A stretch of 64,000 nucleotides of DNA. It comes from an uncultured Muribaculaceae bacterium (GTDB taxonomy: Bacteria; Bacteroidota; Bacteroidia; Bacteroidales; Muribaculaceae). Below the pieces are notes generated by a model. It was not told where the DNA came from. It searched no databases and worked only from the letters and a program-made list of their open reading frames with translations. A program made the translations under genes and the position numbers. Shown here one piece after another: positions 1-9,473 of the stretch. The DNA lies in contig CAJUFH010000002.1 in NCBI GenBank assembly GCA_910585755.1, forward strand, positions 31,219 through 95,218. Direction: 5' to 3'. Each line of letters opens with the position of its first letter. Position 1 is the first letter of the stretch.

Positions 1-77
1 TATATCCCGGCATCTATGTCCTCGCTGTCAGCGGGGCCGACGGCAACCACGCCGAAATGAAGCTGATTGTCAAGTAA
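1..77 (+). CDS. C-terminal end of a secreted protein with a type IX-style sorting tail (5' partial)
   Basis: The frame open from base 3 to a TAA at 75-77 gives the last 24 residues of a protein. They begin YPGIYVLAVSG, have a small Asp-Gly-Asn turn, and end in KLIVK. The pattern PGIYvv.. with a basic terminal strand is typical of the type A C-terminal sorting domain that directs Bacteroidetes proteins through the type IX secretion system. The catalytic or binding part lies outside the window. The hydrolase gene starts only 28 bases downstream on the same strand, so this is probably another secreted member of the same glycan-degradation operon. That role is inferred from position only. Confidence 0.6.
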   Translation, partial: YPGIYVLAVSGADGNHAEMKLIVK

Positions 78-105
78 ACAAGCTAATCCCCACACTCAAC
101 TGAAT

Positions 106-3100
106 ATGGTGAAAACCATTAAGATACTCTTTGCCGCTATGGCGGCGGCTCTCGCCCCTGCGGCGGGAGCCGCCACCGCGACGGCTTCACCGACAGCCGG
201 CACGGCCGTATGCGACATGCAGCCCGTCGACGCGGTGCGGCTCATAGGCGACAAGCTGATTCGCACTACCGGGTTCGACTACTGCCTGGAACTTCCGGCC
301 GACGGCCCGCGGTTCGACGGAACCCGTATTGTCGATTTCGGCCGCACTTTCGGGTGCGGGACTCCGGCTGCCGCCTACGCCTATACGCGGCTCCATGCCG
401 ACAACGATACGGTCATCAAGGTCGAAATCGAGCATAATGACGCGTGCCGGATCTGGTGCAACGGTTCCGAGGTCTACCGCCGCGACGGCGCCCGCGGCCT
501 CGCTTTCGCCAAGGACGAGCGCAGTATGGAACTTTCGTTCTCGTTCGACCTCCCTCTGCGACGTGGCTACAACGACCTGTTGGTCAAGTCGTCGACCGCG
601 GGAGGGGAGTGGGTCGTAATGATGCAGCCCCCGAGCTTCAAGGACGCTGTTCTCTCCAGGGAGCCCCGCTATGTCGGAATCGGTCTCGACGGGCTGAAGT
701 CCGTCAGCCCCGAGGTCGCGGCCCTCTCCCGCTGGCTCGTCGCAGGGCCTTTCCCCGCCGACATGAACGGTGAGTTCGGTCCCGAGCAGGGCACCGTCAT
801 AGGGCGTATGTACAAGGGGCTGGCCGACAAGCCCGTGACCTGGACGATTCCGAAAGTCGAAGTGCTCGGCAACTCTACCGGCCGCGCTCCCTGGGGAAGC
901 ACCTGCCAGTGGAATTACCACAACGGGGGTGTCGCCTGGGCCATGCAGCGCCTGGCGCGATATACCGGGTGTGCGGCCTATGATCAGTGGGCCAGGAGGT
1001 TCTGCGACTACCATATGGAGGGGATGCCCTTCGTTGATTACCAGGTAAATTCGCTATACGCCTTCAATTCGGCCAACAACACGATTCTCGACTGCCCGCT
1101 GCTTGACTTCACGCTTGCTCCGGCCCTTCCGTTCGTCGACCGTCTGAACCACGAGGAGGCGTTCCCCAACAGGCCGATGTATGAGAAATTCATCGGGCGC
1201 ATGATGGATTACGCGGCGAAAGGGCAGGTACGCTCCCCCGGGATGTCGAACTACGCCCGCGTGACCCCTGAGAAATACACCGTCTGGGTCGACGATATGT
1301 TTATGGGGATTCCGTTCCTCATGCAGGCCGCGGAGTATGACCCGGCCCGCGCCGAGGCGTTCCGCGAGGACGCCGCCCGGCAGATTACCGATTTTTCGCG
1401 GCACGTCTGGGACCCCGCCGCGAAGCTCTACTCCCACGCCAGCTATACCTCCCGGCCTGACGTCAGGCTTCCCCACTGGTCGAGGGCCAACGGCTGGGCG
1501 CTCTGGGCTATGACCGAGGTGCTTGACGGGCTACCCGCCCGCCATCCCCGCCGCAAGGAGGTGCTGAAGCGTTACCGCGAACTCGTTGAGTCGCTGTGCC
1601 GCTACCAGGGGGCCGACGGCCTCTGGCACAACGTTGTAGACCGTCCCGACTCCCGCCCGGAGACCTCCGGCTCCGCGATTTTCGTTATGGGAATCGCCCG
1701 CGGGGTTGTCAACGGATGGCTCGACGAGAGGAAATACACCCCCGTTGTTGAAAAGGGATGGCGAGGAATTGCCTCGCGCATCGATGCCGACGGGACCGTG
1801 AACGATATATGCGTCGGCACGATGTGCTCCACCGACGAGGAATATTATGTCAACCGTCCTTTCTACAAGGATGACACCCACGGCTCCTTCGCCGTCATAT
1901 TCGCCGGAATCGCCGTGCAGGAGATGCTTGACCTACAGCGCCCCGCTGATACAGACTTTACCCCGGTGCGCCCCACGGCTGATGAAATCGCTATTCTCAA
2001 ACGCGACCTCGAGAGCCGCCACGCGGCCTACGACGACGAGGCCTGTATGCTCCGCACCGTCACTTCCGGGCGCCATTACCACAGCGACCTCGACAGCGGG
2101 GTGGTGGTCCACCAGACCCGAGAGTCGCTTGACTACGCCGTCGCCCTGCTGAAAACCGGCGACAGCAAATTGCGCGCCAGGGGCATGAAAATCGTGCGCC
2201 GCGTGCTCCCCTTGCAGGAAACCGACCCCAGGAAGCCCTATTGCGGCGTGTGGCCCTACTATCCCGAAGACCCTCTGGCAGGGCGCAAGGCCCCGGTAGA
2301 CTATAACTGGGCCGACTTCATCGCCGTCCCGCTGATCGACGTGCTGACTAACCACTCCGACCTCCTCGACTCCGCCACCCGCGACGAGATACGCTGGCGG
2401 CTCGAACTTGCCGCCGACGCGATCAAGCGCCGCGACGTGCAGCCCGACTATACCAATATCTGCCTTATGGGGGCATATGTCTGCTACGCCGTAGGGGACA
2501 TATGCGGCCGCGGCGACCTGAAATATTATGCCCGTCAGCGGCTCCGCAATTTCCACGAATACACCCTCGCCACAGGCGGCTTCACCGAGTACAATTCCCC
2601 GACCTATACGGTCGTCGCCCTCGACGAGCTGCTGCGCATGAAGCGCTGCATAATCAACAAGGAGGATCTCGCTCTCGTCGACGACCTCTACACAATGGCC
2701 TGGGATATGGTGGGGCGCCATTACCACAGCCCTTCCGGCCAGTGGTGCGGCCCTAACCTCCGCGCTTACAGCAACCTGGCCACGAACGCGACCAAGCGAC
2801 TCTTCTACAACGCCTCCGACGGCGCGATCGAGTTGCCCGGCGACTACGCCCGCATCCCCGACATCCTCGCCCCGCACCGCATTCCCGCGAGCGCGATGGA
2901 GAGTTTCCGCTGCGAGCTGATGCCCCGCGAGGTTGTGGATACCTTCTATTGCGCGCCGGAGGGGGACAATGTCGCCGCCATCGTCGGCAAACTATATCAG
3001 ACTCCCGGCTACGCTCTGGCTTCGGTAAACAAGGGGTATATGTGGAACCAGTGCCGCCCCCTGGTCGCCCACTGCGGGACCGCCGAGAAGCCCTGCTACG

Positions 3101-3714
3101 TCAGGGTCCGTTTCCTTCACGACAACTACGACTACGCCGGGGTCAACATCCATTCGGCACAGCGGGGTGCGACGGTGCTCTCCGTGATGAACGTCGCTAC
3201 CGACGGGGGTGACACCCATCCCTCGATAGACCGCCTTGCCGACGGTATCCTCTCGGCCAAGGAGCTCTGCCTCCGCGTCGAAATCGGAGGGGACCTCGCC
3301 GACGCTGACATTATCCTTCCCGAGACTCCCGACGGATGCCTCACCATCGCTGTCGGCGGACGGCAGTTCTGCGTTCGCGTCCCCTACGTCAAGTGGGGAG
3401 AAATCACCCGCGGGGAGTGGAGAACCGGCCGCGACAATAATAGCCGGTGGGCCGATTACGTTATATATGACGGACCCCGCCGCGGTTTCGACCTCAAGGC
3501 CCTCGACGGGGCCGCCCTCGCTCTTTACCTGAGCGCGGTAGACGGCGGAAACCAGGCTCCGGCTGATGCCGACGCGGTGGCCGACGGCGAGTACCTGACC
3601 CTCGCGTCACGCGACATGTCGGTAAAGGCTCTTCTCCGGCCCGCTCCCGAGAGCCGCGTCAGCAACGACTTTGCAGTAAGATATACAGATAACGACTTCG
3701 CAGTCAACGATTGA
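106..3714 (+). CDS. Two-module secreted glycan hydrolase: GH88/GH105-type unsaturated uronyl hydrolase fused to a second toroid-like module
   Basis: Protein of 1202 residues. The ATG at 106 is preferred over an upstream in-frame TTG because it gives a clean signal peptide ending near AGAATA. Residues about 40-190 form a beta-sandwich-like ligand-binding domain. Residues about 270-610 look like the (alpha/alpha)6 family GH88/GH105: a VDDMFMGIPF motif carrying the candidate general-acid Asp396/Asp397, then SRANGWALWAM near 456. These enzymes hydrate and release unsaturated uronic acid from lyase products. Residues about 620-930 form a second helical module (GVWPYYPEDP, NWADF) followed by a beta-rich region, resembling toroid-type lyases or hydrolases. 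I cannot name its family. Usual GH88/GH105 proteins are about 370-400 residues, so this is a fusion. The next gene starts 4 bases after the stop. Confidence 0.75.
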   Translation: MVKTIKILFAAMAAALAPAAGAATATASPTAGTAVCDMQPVDAVRLIGDKLIRTTGFDYCLELPADGPRFDGTRIVDFGRTFGCGTPAAAYAYTRLHADNDTVIKVEIEHNDACRIWCNGSEVYRRDGARGLAFAKDERSMELSFSFDLPLRRGYNDLLVKSSTAGGEWVVMMQPPSFKDAVLSREPRYVGIGLDGLKSVSPEVAALSRWLVAGPFPADMNGEFGPEQGTVIGRMYKGLADKPVTWTIPKVEVLGNSTGRAPWGSTCQWNYHNGGVAWAMQRLARYTGCAAYDQWARRFCDYHMEGMPFVDYQVNSLYAFNSANNTILDCPLLDFTLAPALPFVDRLNHEEAFPNRPMYEKFIGRMMDYAAKGQVRSPGMSNYARVTPEKYTVWVDDMFMGIPFLMQAAEYDPARAEAFREDAARQITDFSRHVWDPAAKLYSHASYTSRPDVRLPHWSRANGWALWAMTEVLDGLPARHPRRKEVLKRYRELVESLCRYQGADGLWHNVVDRPDSRPETSGSAIFVMGIARGVVNGWLDERKYTPVVEKGWRGIASRIDADGTVNDICVGTMCSTDEEYYVNRPFYKDDTHGSFAVIFAGIAVQEMLDLQRPADTDFTPVRPTADEIAILKRDLESRHAAYDDEACMLRTVTSGRHYHSDLDSGVVVHQTRESLDYAVALLKTGDSKLRARGMKIVRRVLPLQETDPRKPYCGVWPYYPEDPLAGRKAPVDYNWADFIAVPLIDVLTNHSDLLDSATRDEIRWRLELAADAIKRRDVQPDYTNICLMGAYVCYAVGDICGRGDLKYYARQRLRNFHEYTLATGGFTEYNSPTYTVVALDELLRMKRCIINKEDLALVDDLYTMAWDMVGRHYHSPSGQWCGPNLRAYSNLATNATKRLFYNASDGAIELPGDYARIPDILAPHRIPASAMESFRCELMPREVVDTFYCAPEGDNVAAIVGKLYQTPGYALASVNKGYMWNQCRPLVAHCGTAEKPCYVRVRFLHDNYDYAGVNIHSAQRGATVLSVMNVATDGGDTHPSIDRLADGILSAKELCLRVEIGGDLADADIILPETPDGCLTIAVGGRQFCVRVPYVKWGEITRGEWRTGRDNNSRWADYVIYDGPRRGFDLKALDGAALALYLSAVDGGNQAPADADAVADGEYLTLASRDMSVKALLRPAPESRVSNDFAVRYTDNDFAVND

Positions 3715-3718
3715 TTCC

Positions 3719-6700
3719 ATGAAAATACTTGCAATAGGTGCTATTGTGGCGATGTCGCTTCTGGCGGCGCCGTCAGCTCTTTCCCAGATGAAGAAACCCC
3801 ATGAGTGGGGCAATTACGAGAAAGTTTTCGGCGTGGTGAACGGACAGCGCCACTATGATTTCGACGTGGTGGCTACCGAGGCCTCCCAGCGCGCCAACGT
3901 GTTCTATCCCGGTGATTCCATACGTTTCCGTTTCCAGGTTGTCAACAATATGCCGAAGGCTGTTGACCGGGACGCCGTAATCAGGGTCATCCATTACGGC
4001 ACCGAGGGGCTGGAAGGGGACCTGTGGGTGCCTCAGATCAAGCAGCTCGGCCCGGAGAAAGATTATACCCGGCGCGTCAGGATGGATGCCAACGGCTACT
4101 GCGATGTAGCGCTGGCGGTTGACGAGCCGGACGAGTTCGGTGGCTACGCCGTGGTGTTCGACCTCGGCGACGCGGGCCGTCGGCTCGCTACCTCCTTCGT
4201 CTACGCGATGAAGCCGAAGGTAGAGCCGATGCAGTATCCCCGCCAGGCGCTCGACGATCTCGGCCCTGACTACCTCAACCGCGTCGGGGTTCAGGCGATA
4301 CGCCACGGTATCGGATATATGCCGACCACCTCCTCCGGCTATCGCAAGTTTATGGAGGATGTCGACAAGCGGATGAAGGAATACAAGGCCCATAACGTCA
4401 CGATGCTGCTGATGATAGGGGAGGGGGGCGCGCTGATGCCCCTGGGAACCCCTCGCGCCCATCTTGACGAGAACGGTTTCATGCTCCGCACAAAGCAGGA
4501 TTACGTCTGGCTCCCCTCGCTCGACGAGGATTTCAAGAAATTCGTTAAGGATATTCTTCTGAAATACGGCTGGCCCCGCGGGCCGGTTACCGCCGTCTCC
4601 CTCTGGAACGAGCCGTGGGAGGGTATTTCGATTTCCGGCTGGCAGGCCGACATGCCCCGCTACCGCGAGATTTATACGAAGATGGCCGAGGCCGTCCTCG
4701 AGGCGAGGAAAGAGGGTGTCGACGTGCTTGTCGGGGGTGGAGACTCGAACTCGAACGCTCTTGACAAGTTTTTCGGCGACGGCACTATGGCGATGCTCCC
4801 GGTTTTCGACTTTATGTCGATACACTATCAGGGAATGGAGTCGCCGGTGCTCTACCCGGAGTTCAACAACCGCAAGGACCATAAGGGTAAGGTGCTTATC
4901 TGGGACACTGAGAGCTGGGTCGGGAACACCGACGACCGTATTGGCATGGTGATCGCCGCGAACCGTTCTGCCGGCTACGACCGGTCGATGGGTATCTACG
5001 GCGGATACCTCCAGAGCGGCCATCAGGACGACAAGTTCGCCGTGCGCACCCCTTCCGGCGTGCTGAAATACCCCGCTGTGCTCCCCGTGTGGAGTCAGAC
5101 AGCCGCCATATGCGCCGTGCAGAATATGATCGGCGAGCGAGCCTTCCGTCGGCTGCTGTTCCCGCAGGGACTCCCCTGGGTGATGCTTTTCGACGGCTAT
5201 GACGGGAATCCCGACGACGGTACCGCCGTTGTCGCCGGGGATATGAGCGACGCATTCGGGGCCGAAAACCTACTGTACCGCGGTGTGAAGCTCTCCGACG
5301 GCGTGATGCGCGTCAAGGCCCACAAGAGTTTCCGCCTATACGACTTCTACGGCAACGAGATTCCCGCCGAAAAGGGATACTACTCCATACCTCTCACCTG
5401 GAAGGGCTATTATCTCCGTACCGACGGCTCACGCGGCTCTTTCGCACGCCTGGAAAAGGCGCTCGCGCAGGCCGACATAAGCGGCTATTCCCCTCTCGAT
5501 ATCGCTGCCCGCGACCTGACGGCTCCCGTAGAGAGCCGCCCGGAATTCGAGCTGGTGCTGACAAACGTGCTTAACCGCCGTGCGAAGGGCGCGCTGAAAG
5601 TTACCCTCGGCGATCTGGCGCTCGAATACCCGGCGAAGATTGACATAGCACCTAACTCGACCTCGGTTGTCAAGGTAAAGGTTGCCGGCGGAACGGCCAA
5701 CCCCGCCAACGACTATCCTCTCGCGGTCACTTTCACCGCAGCCGACGGCTCGGTGGCCGAACTTGAAGAGACTCTGCACGTCAACCTGATTTCCCGCCGC
5801 ACCGTCAAGGTCGACGGCGACCTGGCCGACTGGGAGGGGGCGATTCCGCAGACTGTCCGCGCCGACGGCAAGGCGAGTCTTACAGTTACCGAAGCCGCCT
5901 GGTACCCATTCATGAGCTTCGACAGCGGGGCCAAGGGTATGGCGCAGGCATGGCTGGGCTATGACGACGACTATTTCTATTTCGCTGCGAAGGTTGCCGA
6001 TTCCACTCCGAATCCCGGAGGCCCCCGTTTCGCTACCCGCGACGATGACTCGTACTTCTATCCCGATACCGCCTATATGCAGACAATCAACGCTATGCAC
6101 TCTGTCGTGGGGCGCTCCGGCGGAAATGTCTATTGGGAGAATACCCGCACTACGCAGTCAATCGGGGTGGACCTCGACCTCCCCTCAGACCGCGTTACCC
6201 GCGTCGCGCTCTATTTCCCCGCTGTCGCCCAGCATGGCGTGGAAGTGACGGTTACCGACAGGGCTACAGGCAACGAGCTTCTGCAGACGAGGATTGACAA
6301 TCTGTGGAACGGCGCGTGGGTCAACCTCAATCTGTCGGGCGATGTCCGTATCAGATGCTCCGCCTATGGATGGTGGTATACCGCCAAACTGGCGGGGGTA
6401 TGGCTCGACGAGACCTCGGTGCCCGCTACCGCCGCTGTGTCGGCTACTCTCGCAGGGGTTGACTTCGATACGGTTGACAAGTGGGCCGGAGTTTACGGCT
6501 CCGCCGGATATGTCAGCGCCGACGGCACCTCCTCGCTCCCCTCATGGGCCGGTTTCTCGGTTGTCGAGCACGACGATGCGGTCGCGCTCGCGTGGCCCGA
6601 CGGCGTGCGCCGTTTCACCTACCGCAAGCAGCCGACACTCCCCGACGGAACCGTTGGCACCCGTTTTGACAATATCCTGATTGCCTTCAACGTGATTCCG

Positions 6701-7168
6701 CAGGGTGAGGATGGCCTCGAGGCCGCCGCGCCGGGCACGATGCCGGGTTATATCGGATACAAGTGTACCGACTACGAGTACGCTCTTAACCCTGTTGCCG
6801 AGGAATATGGCGGAGGTACCGAGATTTGGCGCATGCTCGCCCCGGGACTCCCCCGCAAGCATTTTTACCCGCGCCAGGGAAAGGCCGCCGGGGAAGGTGC
6901 CGTCGAGGATGGAAAGCTCGTGATACGCCGCGACGGAAACACGCTATTCTACGAGTGCGCGATTCCTATGTCGGAAATCCCCGACGTGCGCAAGGCGATT
7001 GACGGCGGCGAGACGGTCAAGTTCTCTTTCCGCGTCAACGATGATACCTCCGGGGCCTGCATGGAGCTTGCCAAGGGGCGCAGCGTCGCCAAGCGAAACA
7101 GCCGCGCGTTCCATCCCGACTGGAAGGAGCATTGGTCCAACGAAGTCGGTTTTGGTGTCGAAAAATAA
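3719..7168 (+). CDS. Clan GH-A glycoside hydrolase (GH39/GH5-like) with C-terminal CBM9-like domain
   Basis: Protein of 1149 residues with a signal peptide (cleavage near ALSQ). The N-terminal third is a TIM barrel of the retaining clan A type. The acid/base is probably Glu298 in LWNEPWEG and the nucleophile Glu398 in WDTESW, about 100 residues apart as expected. The arrangement recalls GH39-like xylosidases or iduronidases, but the exact family is uncertain. From about residue 697 (VDGDLADW) the sequence resembles a CBM9/DOMON-type carbohydrate-binding domain. It seems to be interrupted by a beta-sandwich segment at about 800-900 and resumes to the C-terminus. It lies 4 bases after the GH88-type gene, so the two are cotranscribed and presumably act on the same polysaccharide. 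Confidence 0.75.
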   Translation: MKILAIGAIVAMSLLAAPSALSQMKKPHEWGNYEKVFGVVNGQRHYDFDVVATEASQRANVFYPGDSIRFRFQVVNNMPKAVDRDAVIRVIHYGTEGLEGDLWVPQIKQLGPEKDYTRRVRMDANGYCDVALAVDEPDEFGGYAVVFDLGDAGRRLATSFVYAMKPKVEPMQYPRQALDDLGPDYLNRVGVQAIRHGIGYMPTTSSGYRKFMEDVDKRMKEYKAHNVTMLLMIGEGGALMPLGTPRAHLDENGFMLRTKQDYVWLPSLDEDFKKFVKDILLKYGWPRGPVTAVSLWNEPWEGISISGWQADMPRYREIYTKMAEAVLEARKEGVDVLVGGGDSNSNALDKFFGDGTMAMLPVFDFMSIHYQGMESPVLYPEFNNRKDHKGKVLIWDTESWVGNTDDRIGMVIAANRSAGYDRSMGIYGGYLQSGHQDDKFAVRTPSGVLKYPAVLPVWSQTAAICAVQNMIGERAFRRLLFPQGLPWVMLFDGYDGNPDDGTAVVAGDMSDAFGAENLLYRGVKLSDGVMRVKAHKSFRLYDFYGNEIPAEKGYYSIPLTWKGYYLRTDGSRGSFARLEKALAQADISGYSPLDIAARDLTAPVESRPEFELVLTNVLNRRAKGALKVTLGDLALEYPAKIDIAPNSTSVVKVKVAGGTANPANDYPLAVTFTAADGSVAELEETLHVNLISRRTVKVDGDLADWEGAIPQTVRADGKASLTVTEAAWYPFMSFDSGAKGMAQAWLGYDDDYFYFAAKVADSTPNPGGPRFATRDDDSYFYPDTAYMQTINAMHSVVGRSGGNVYWENTRTTQSIGVDLDLPSDRVTRVALYFPAVAQHGVEVTVTDRATGNELLQTRIDNLWNGAWVNLNLSGDVRIRCSAYGWWYTAKLAGVWLDETSVPATAAVSATLAGVDFDTVDKWAGVYGSAGYVSADGTSSLPSWAGFSVVEHDDAVALAWPDGVRRFTYRKQPTLPDGTVGTRFDNILIAFNVIPQGEDGLEAAAPGTMPGYIGYKCTDYEYALNPVAEEYGGGTEIWRMLAPGLPRKHFYPRQGKAAGEGAVEDGKLVIRRDGNTLFYECAIPMSEIPDVRKAIDGGETVKFSFRVNDDTSGACMELAKGRSVAKRNSRAFHPDWKEHWSNEVGFGVEK

Positions 7169-7223
7169 ACCGCGTCCCTGCTGAAATAACTGATATTACA
7201 AATTCTCGAAAATTCCTGAAAGG

Positions 7224-9473
7224 ATGATGAAAGAGTTTCTGAGTTTTGCCGCTGCGGCCCTGGTGCTTGCCGGGTGCGCGCGGGAGAAGACGGCGGAGGT
7301 CGCCGACCTGGTTGACCCGATGATCGGTACAGGGGCCCACGGCCATACGTTCCCCGGAGCGACTACACCGTTCGGAATGGTGCAGCTCAGCCCTGACACG
7401 GGTCTGGAAGGCTGGGACTGGTGTTCAGGTTATCACTATACCGACAGCACGATTATAGGTTTCACCCACACCCACCTCTCCGGCACCGGGCGCTCCGACC
7501 TTATGGACGTTATGCTGATGCCACATACCGGCGCTCCCAAACTGTCGCCGGAGGAATATACCTCGGCGTTCAGCCACGATGACGAGGTTGCGACTCCCGG
7601 ATATTACAAAGTGCTGCTAAAGGACCACGGAGTGACGGCCGAACTGACCGCGACTCCCCGGGCCGGCTTCCACCGCTATACCTTCCCGGCCGACAGCGCC
7701 GCGAACGTGATTCTCGACCTGGCCCACCACTACGCTACCGATTCGGTAATCAACACCACGCTGACGGCTGTCGGCGACTCGGTGCTTACCGGCGCCCGTT
7801 TCTCCCGCGGATGGGGCGAACCGGGGGAGCGCTTCTGGAGCGACCAGCATATTTACTATGCGATAAAGTTCTCGCGGCCATTCTCATCCTCGACCCTGGC
7901 GGTAGCTGGTGAGGGGGTTGACCCGTCGGTCGCCGCCGCTGGTGTCAAAGGGCCGGATGTGAAGTTTGTCGCCTCGTTCGAGCCTTCCGCCGAGCCGCTG
8001 CTCGTGAAGGTAGGCATTTCCGCGGTTTCCGAGGAGAACGCCCTGGCGAACCTCGCGGCGGAGATTCCCGCCTGGGATTTCGACGGTGCGGCTGCTTCGG
8101 CCCGTGCCCTGTGGAACGACGAGTTGGGTAAGATTAAGGTCGAAGGGCCGGAAGATGCGAAGCGTATTTTCTATACCGCGATGTATCACGCGATGACCAC
8201 CCCTTACCTCTACAACGACGTCAACGGGGAGTACCGCGGCAGCGACGGGAAAGTCCACAAGGCCGAGGGGTTCAACAATTATACGGTCCTCTCCCTCTGG
8301 GACACTTTCCGTGCCGCCAACCCTCTCTATACCATTACCAATCCCAAGTTAGCCTCCGACCTCGTGAACTCCATGCTCGCGCAGTACGACGAATACGGGC
8401 TGCTCCCCGTATGGAGCCTATGGTCGAGCGAGACAAACTGCATGATCGGCTACCATGCCATACCGGTTATAGTTGACGCTTATTTCAAGGGAATCGGAGG
8501 CTTTGACGCGGAGAAGGCTTACCAGGCGATGAAGACCTCCGCCATGCAGGATGATTTCGGCATTGACCTGCTGAAAAAATACGGGTATATCCCCAATGAC
8601 CTCTACAACCGTTCGGTCGCTACGGCGCTGGAATACTGCTACGATGACTGGTGCGTTTCCCGAATGGCCGAAGCGCTGGGACACAAGGAGGATGCCCGCT
8701 ATTTCGCGGAACGAGCCGCGGGCTATGCGAAGTATTTCGACCCGGAGTTCGGGCTGATGAACGGCGTGGACTCCAAGGGGCGTTTCCGCCGCCCGTTCGA
8801 CCCGGCGTTCGCCTCGTATGGCGAATGTGACTGGATCGAGGGGAACTCGTTGCAATTCTCTTTCTTTGTTCCGCACGATGTCAGCGGCCTGATCGGCCTG
8901 ATGGGGGGCAACGAAAAGTTCGACGCCGCGATTGACCGCCTTTTCACCGAAGCTGTCGACCCCGGAGATGACGCTCCGATTGACATTTCGGGAATTATCG
9001 GCGGATACGCCCACGGCAACGAGCCGTCGCACCATGTCGCCTACCTCCACAATTATACCGGCAACTATGCCGCCACGCAGCGGCGAGTGCGCGAGATTGC
9101 CGATTCCCTCTATACCTCTGCTCCTGATGGCCTTTGCGGCAACGACGACTGCGGCCAGATGTCGGCCTGGTATGTTTTCTCGGCCCTCGGCTTCTACCCT
9201 GTCAATCCGGCTGAAGGTGTCTATGTCCTTGGAGTGCCCCTGCTGGAAAGCGCCACAATCAAGGCCGGCGAGAAGCCTTTCACAATGAAGGCTGTCGGGT
9301 TTAGCCCTGAAAACAGATACGTTACGGGTGTCCGGCTTGACGGAAAACCGTATGACAAGCTGTATATCACTCATTCAGATATTCTCCGTGGCGCGGAGCT
9401 GGAATTTGTCATGGGACCTGAACCCAAAAATATCCCGGGGGCTCAGGTACCCCCTTCAGCCGGTTTGAGATAA
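7224..9473 (+). CDS. GH92 family alpha-mannosidase, lipoprotein
   Basis: Protein of 749 residues. A short signal ends in a lipobox (LAGC), so it is probably a membrane-anchored lipoprotein. Family GH92 features are clear throughout: the N-terminal DPMIGTGAHGHTFPGA motif, a GWDWCSGYHY segment, HGNEPSHH near residue 600 (catalytic acid region) and GNDDCGQMSAWY near 640 (catalytic base and Ca-binding region). GH92 enzymes are calcium-dependent exo-alpha-mannosidases, mostly alpha-1,2, alpha-1,3 or alpha-1,4, that remove mannose from N-glycans or mannans. Length is normal for the family. It overlaps the following GH3 gene by one base (TAATG), which indicates translational coupling within the hydrolase operon. 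Confidence 0.93.
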   Translation: MMKEFLSFAAAALVLAGCAREKTAEVADLVDPMIGTGAHGHTFPGATTPFGMVQLSPDTGLEGWDWCSGYHYTDSTIIGFTHTHLSGTGRSDLMDVMLMPHTGAPKLSPEEYTSAFSHDDEVATPGYYKVLLKDHGVTAELTATPRAGFHRYTFPADSAANVILDLAHHYATDSVINTTLTAVGDSVLTGARFSRGWGEPGERFWSDQHIYYAIKFSRPFSSSTLAVAGEGVDPSVAAAGVKGPDVKFVASFEPSAEPLLVKVGISAVSEENALANLAAEIPAWDFDGAAASARALWNDELGKIKVEGPEDAKRIFYTAMYHAMTTPYLYNDVNGEYRGSDGKVHKAEGFNNYTVLSLWDTFRAANPLYTITNPKLASDLVNSMLAQYDEYGLLPVWSLWSSETNCMIGYHAIPVIVDAYFKGIGGFDAEKAYQAMKTSAMQDDFGIDLLKKYGYIPNDLYNRSVATALEYCYDDWCVSRMAEALGHKEDARYFAERAAGYAKYFDPEFGLMNGVDSKGRFRRPFDPAFASYGECDWIEGNSLQFSFFVPHDVSGLIGLMGGNEKFDAAIDRLFTEAVDPGDDAPIDISGIIGGYAHGNEPSHHVAYLHNYTGNYAATQRRVREIADSLYTSAPDGLCGNDDCGQMSAWYVFSALGFYPVNPAEGVYVLGVPLLESATIKAGEKPFTMKAVGFSPENRYVTGVRLDGKPYDKLYITHSDILRGAELEFVMGPEPKNIPGAQVPPSAGLR

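Noticed and set aside
187..1014. 275-codon minus-strand frame inside the GH88-type gene
   Set aside because: It lies opposite a clear hydrolase coding region and shows no recognisable domain or signal.
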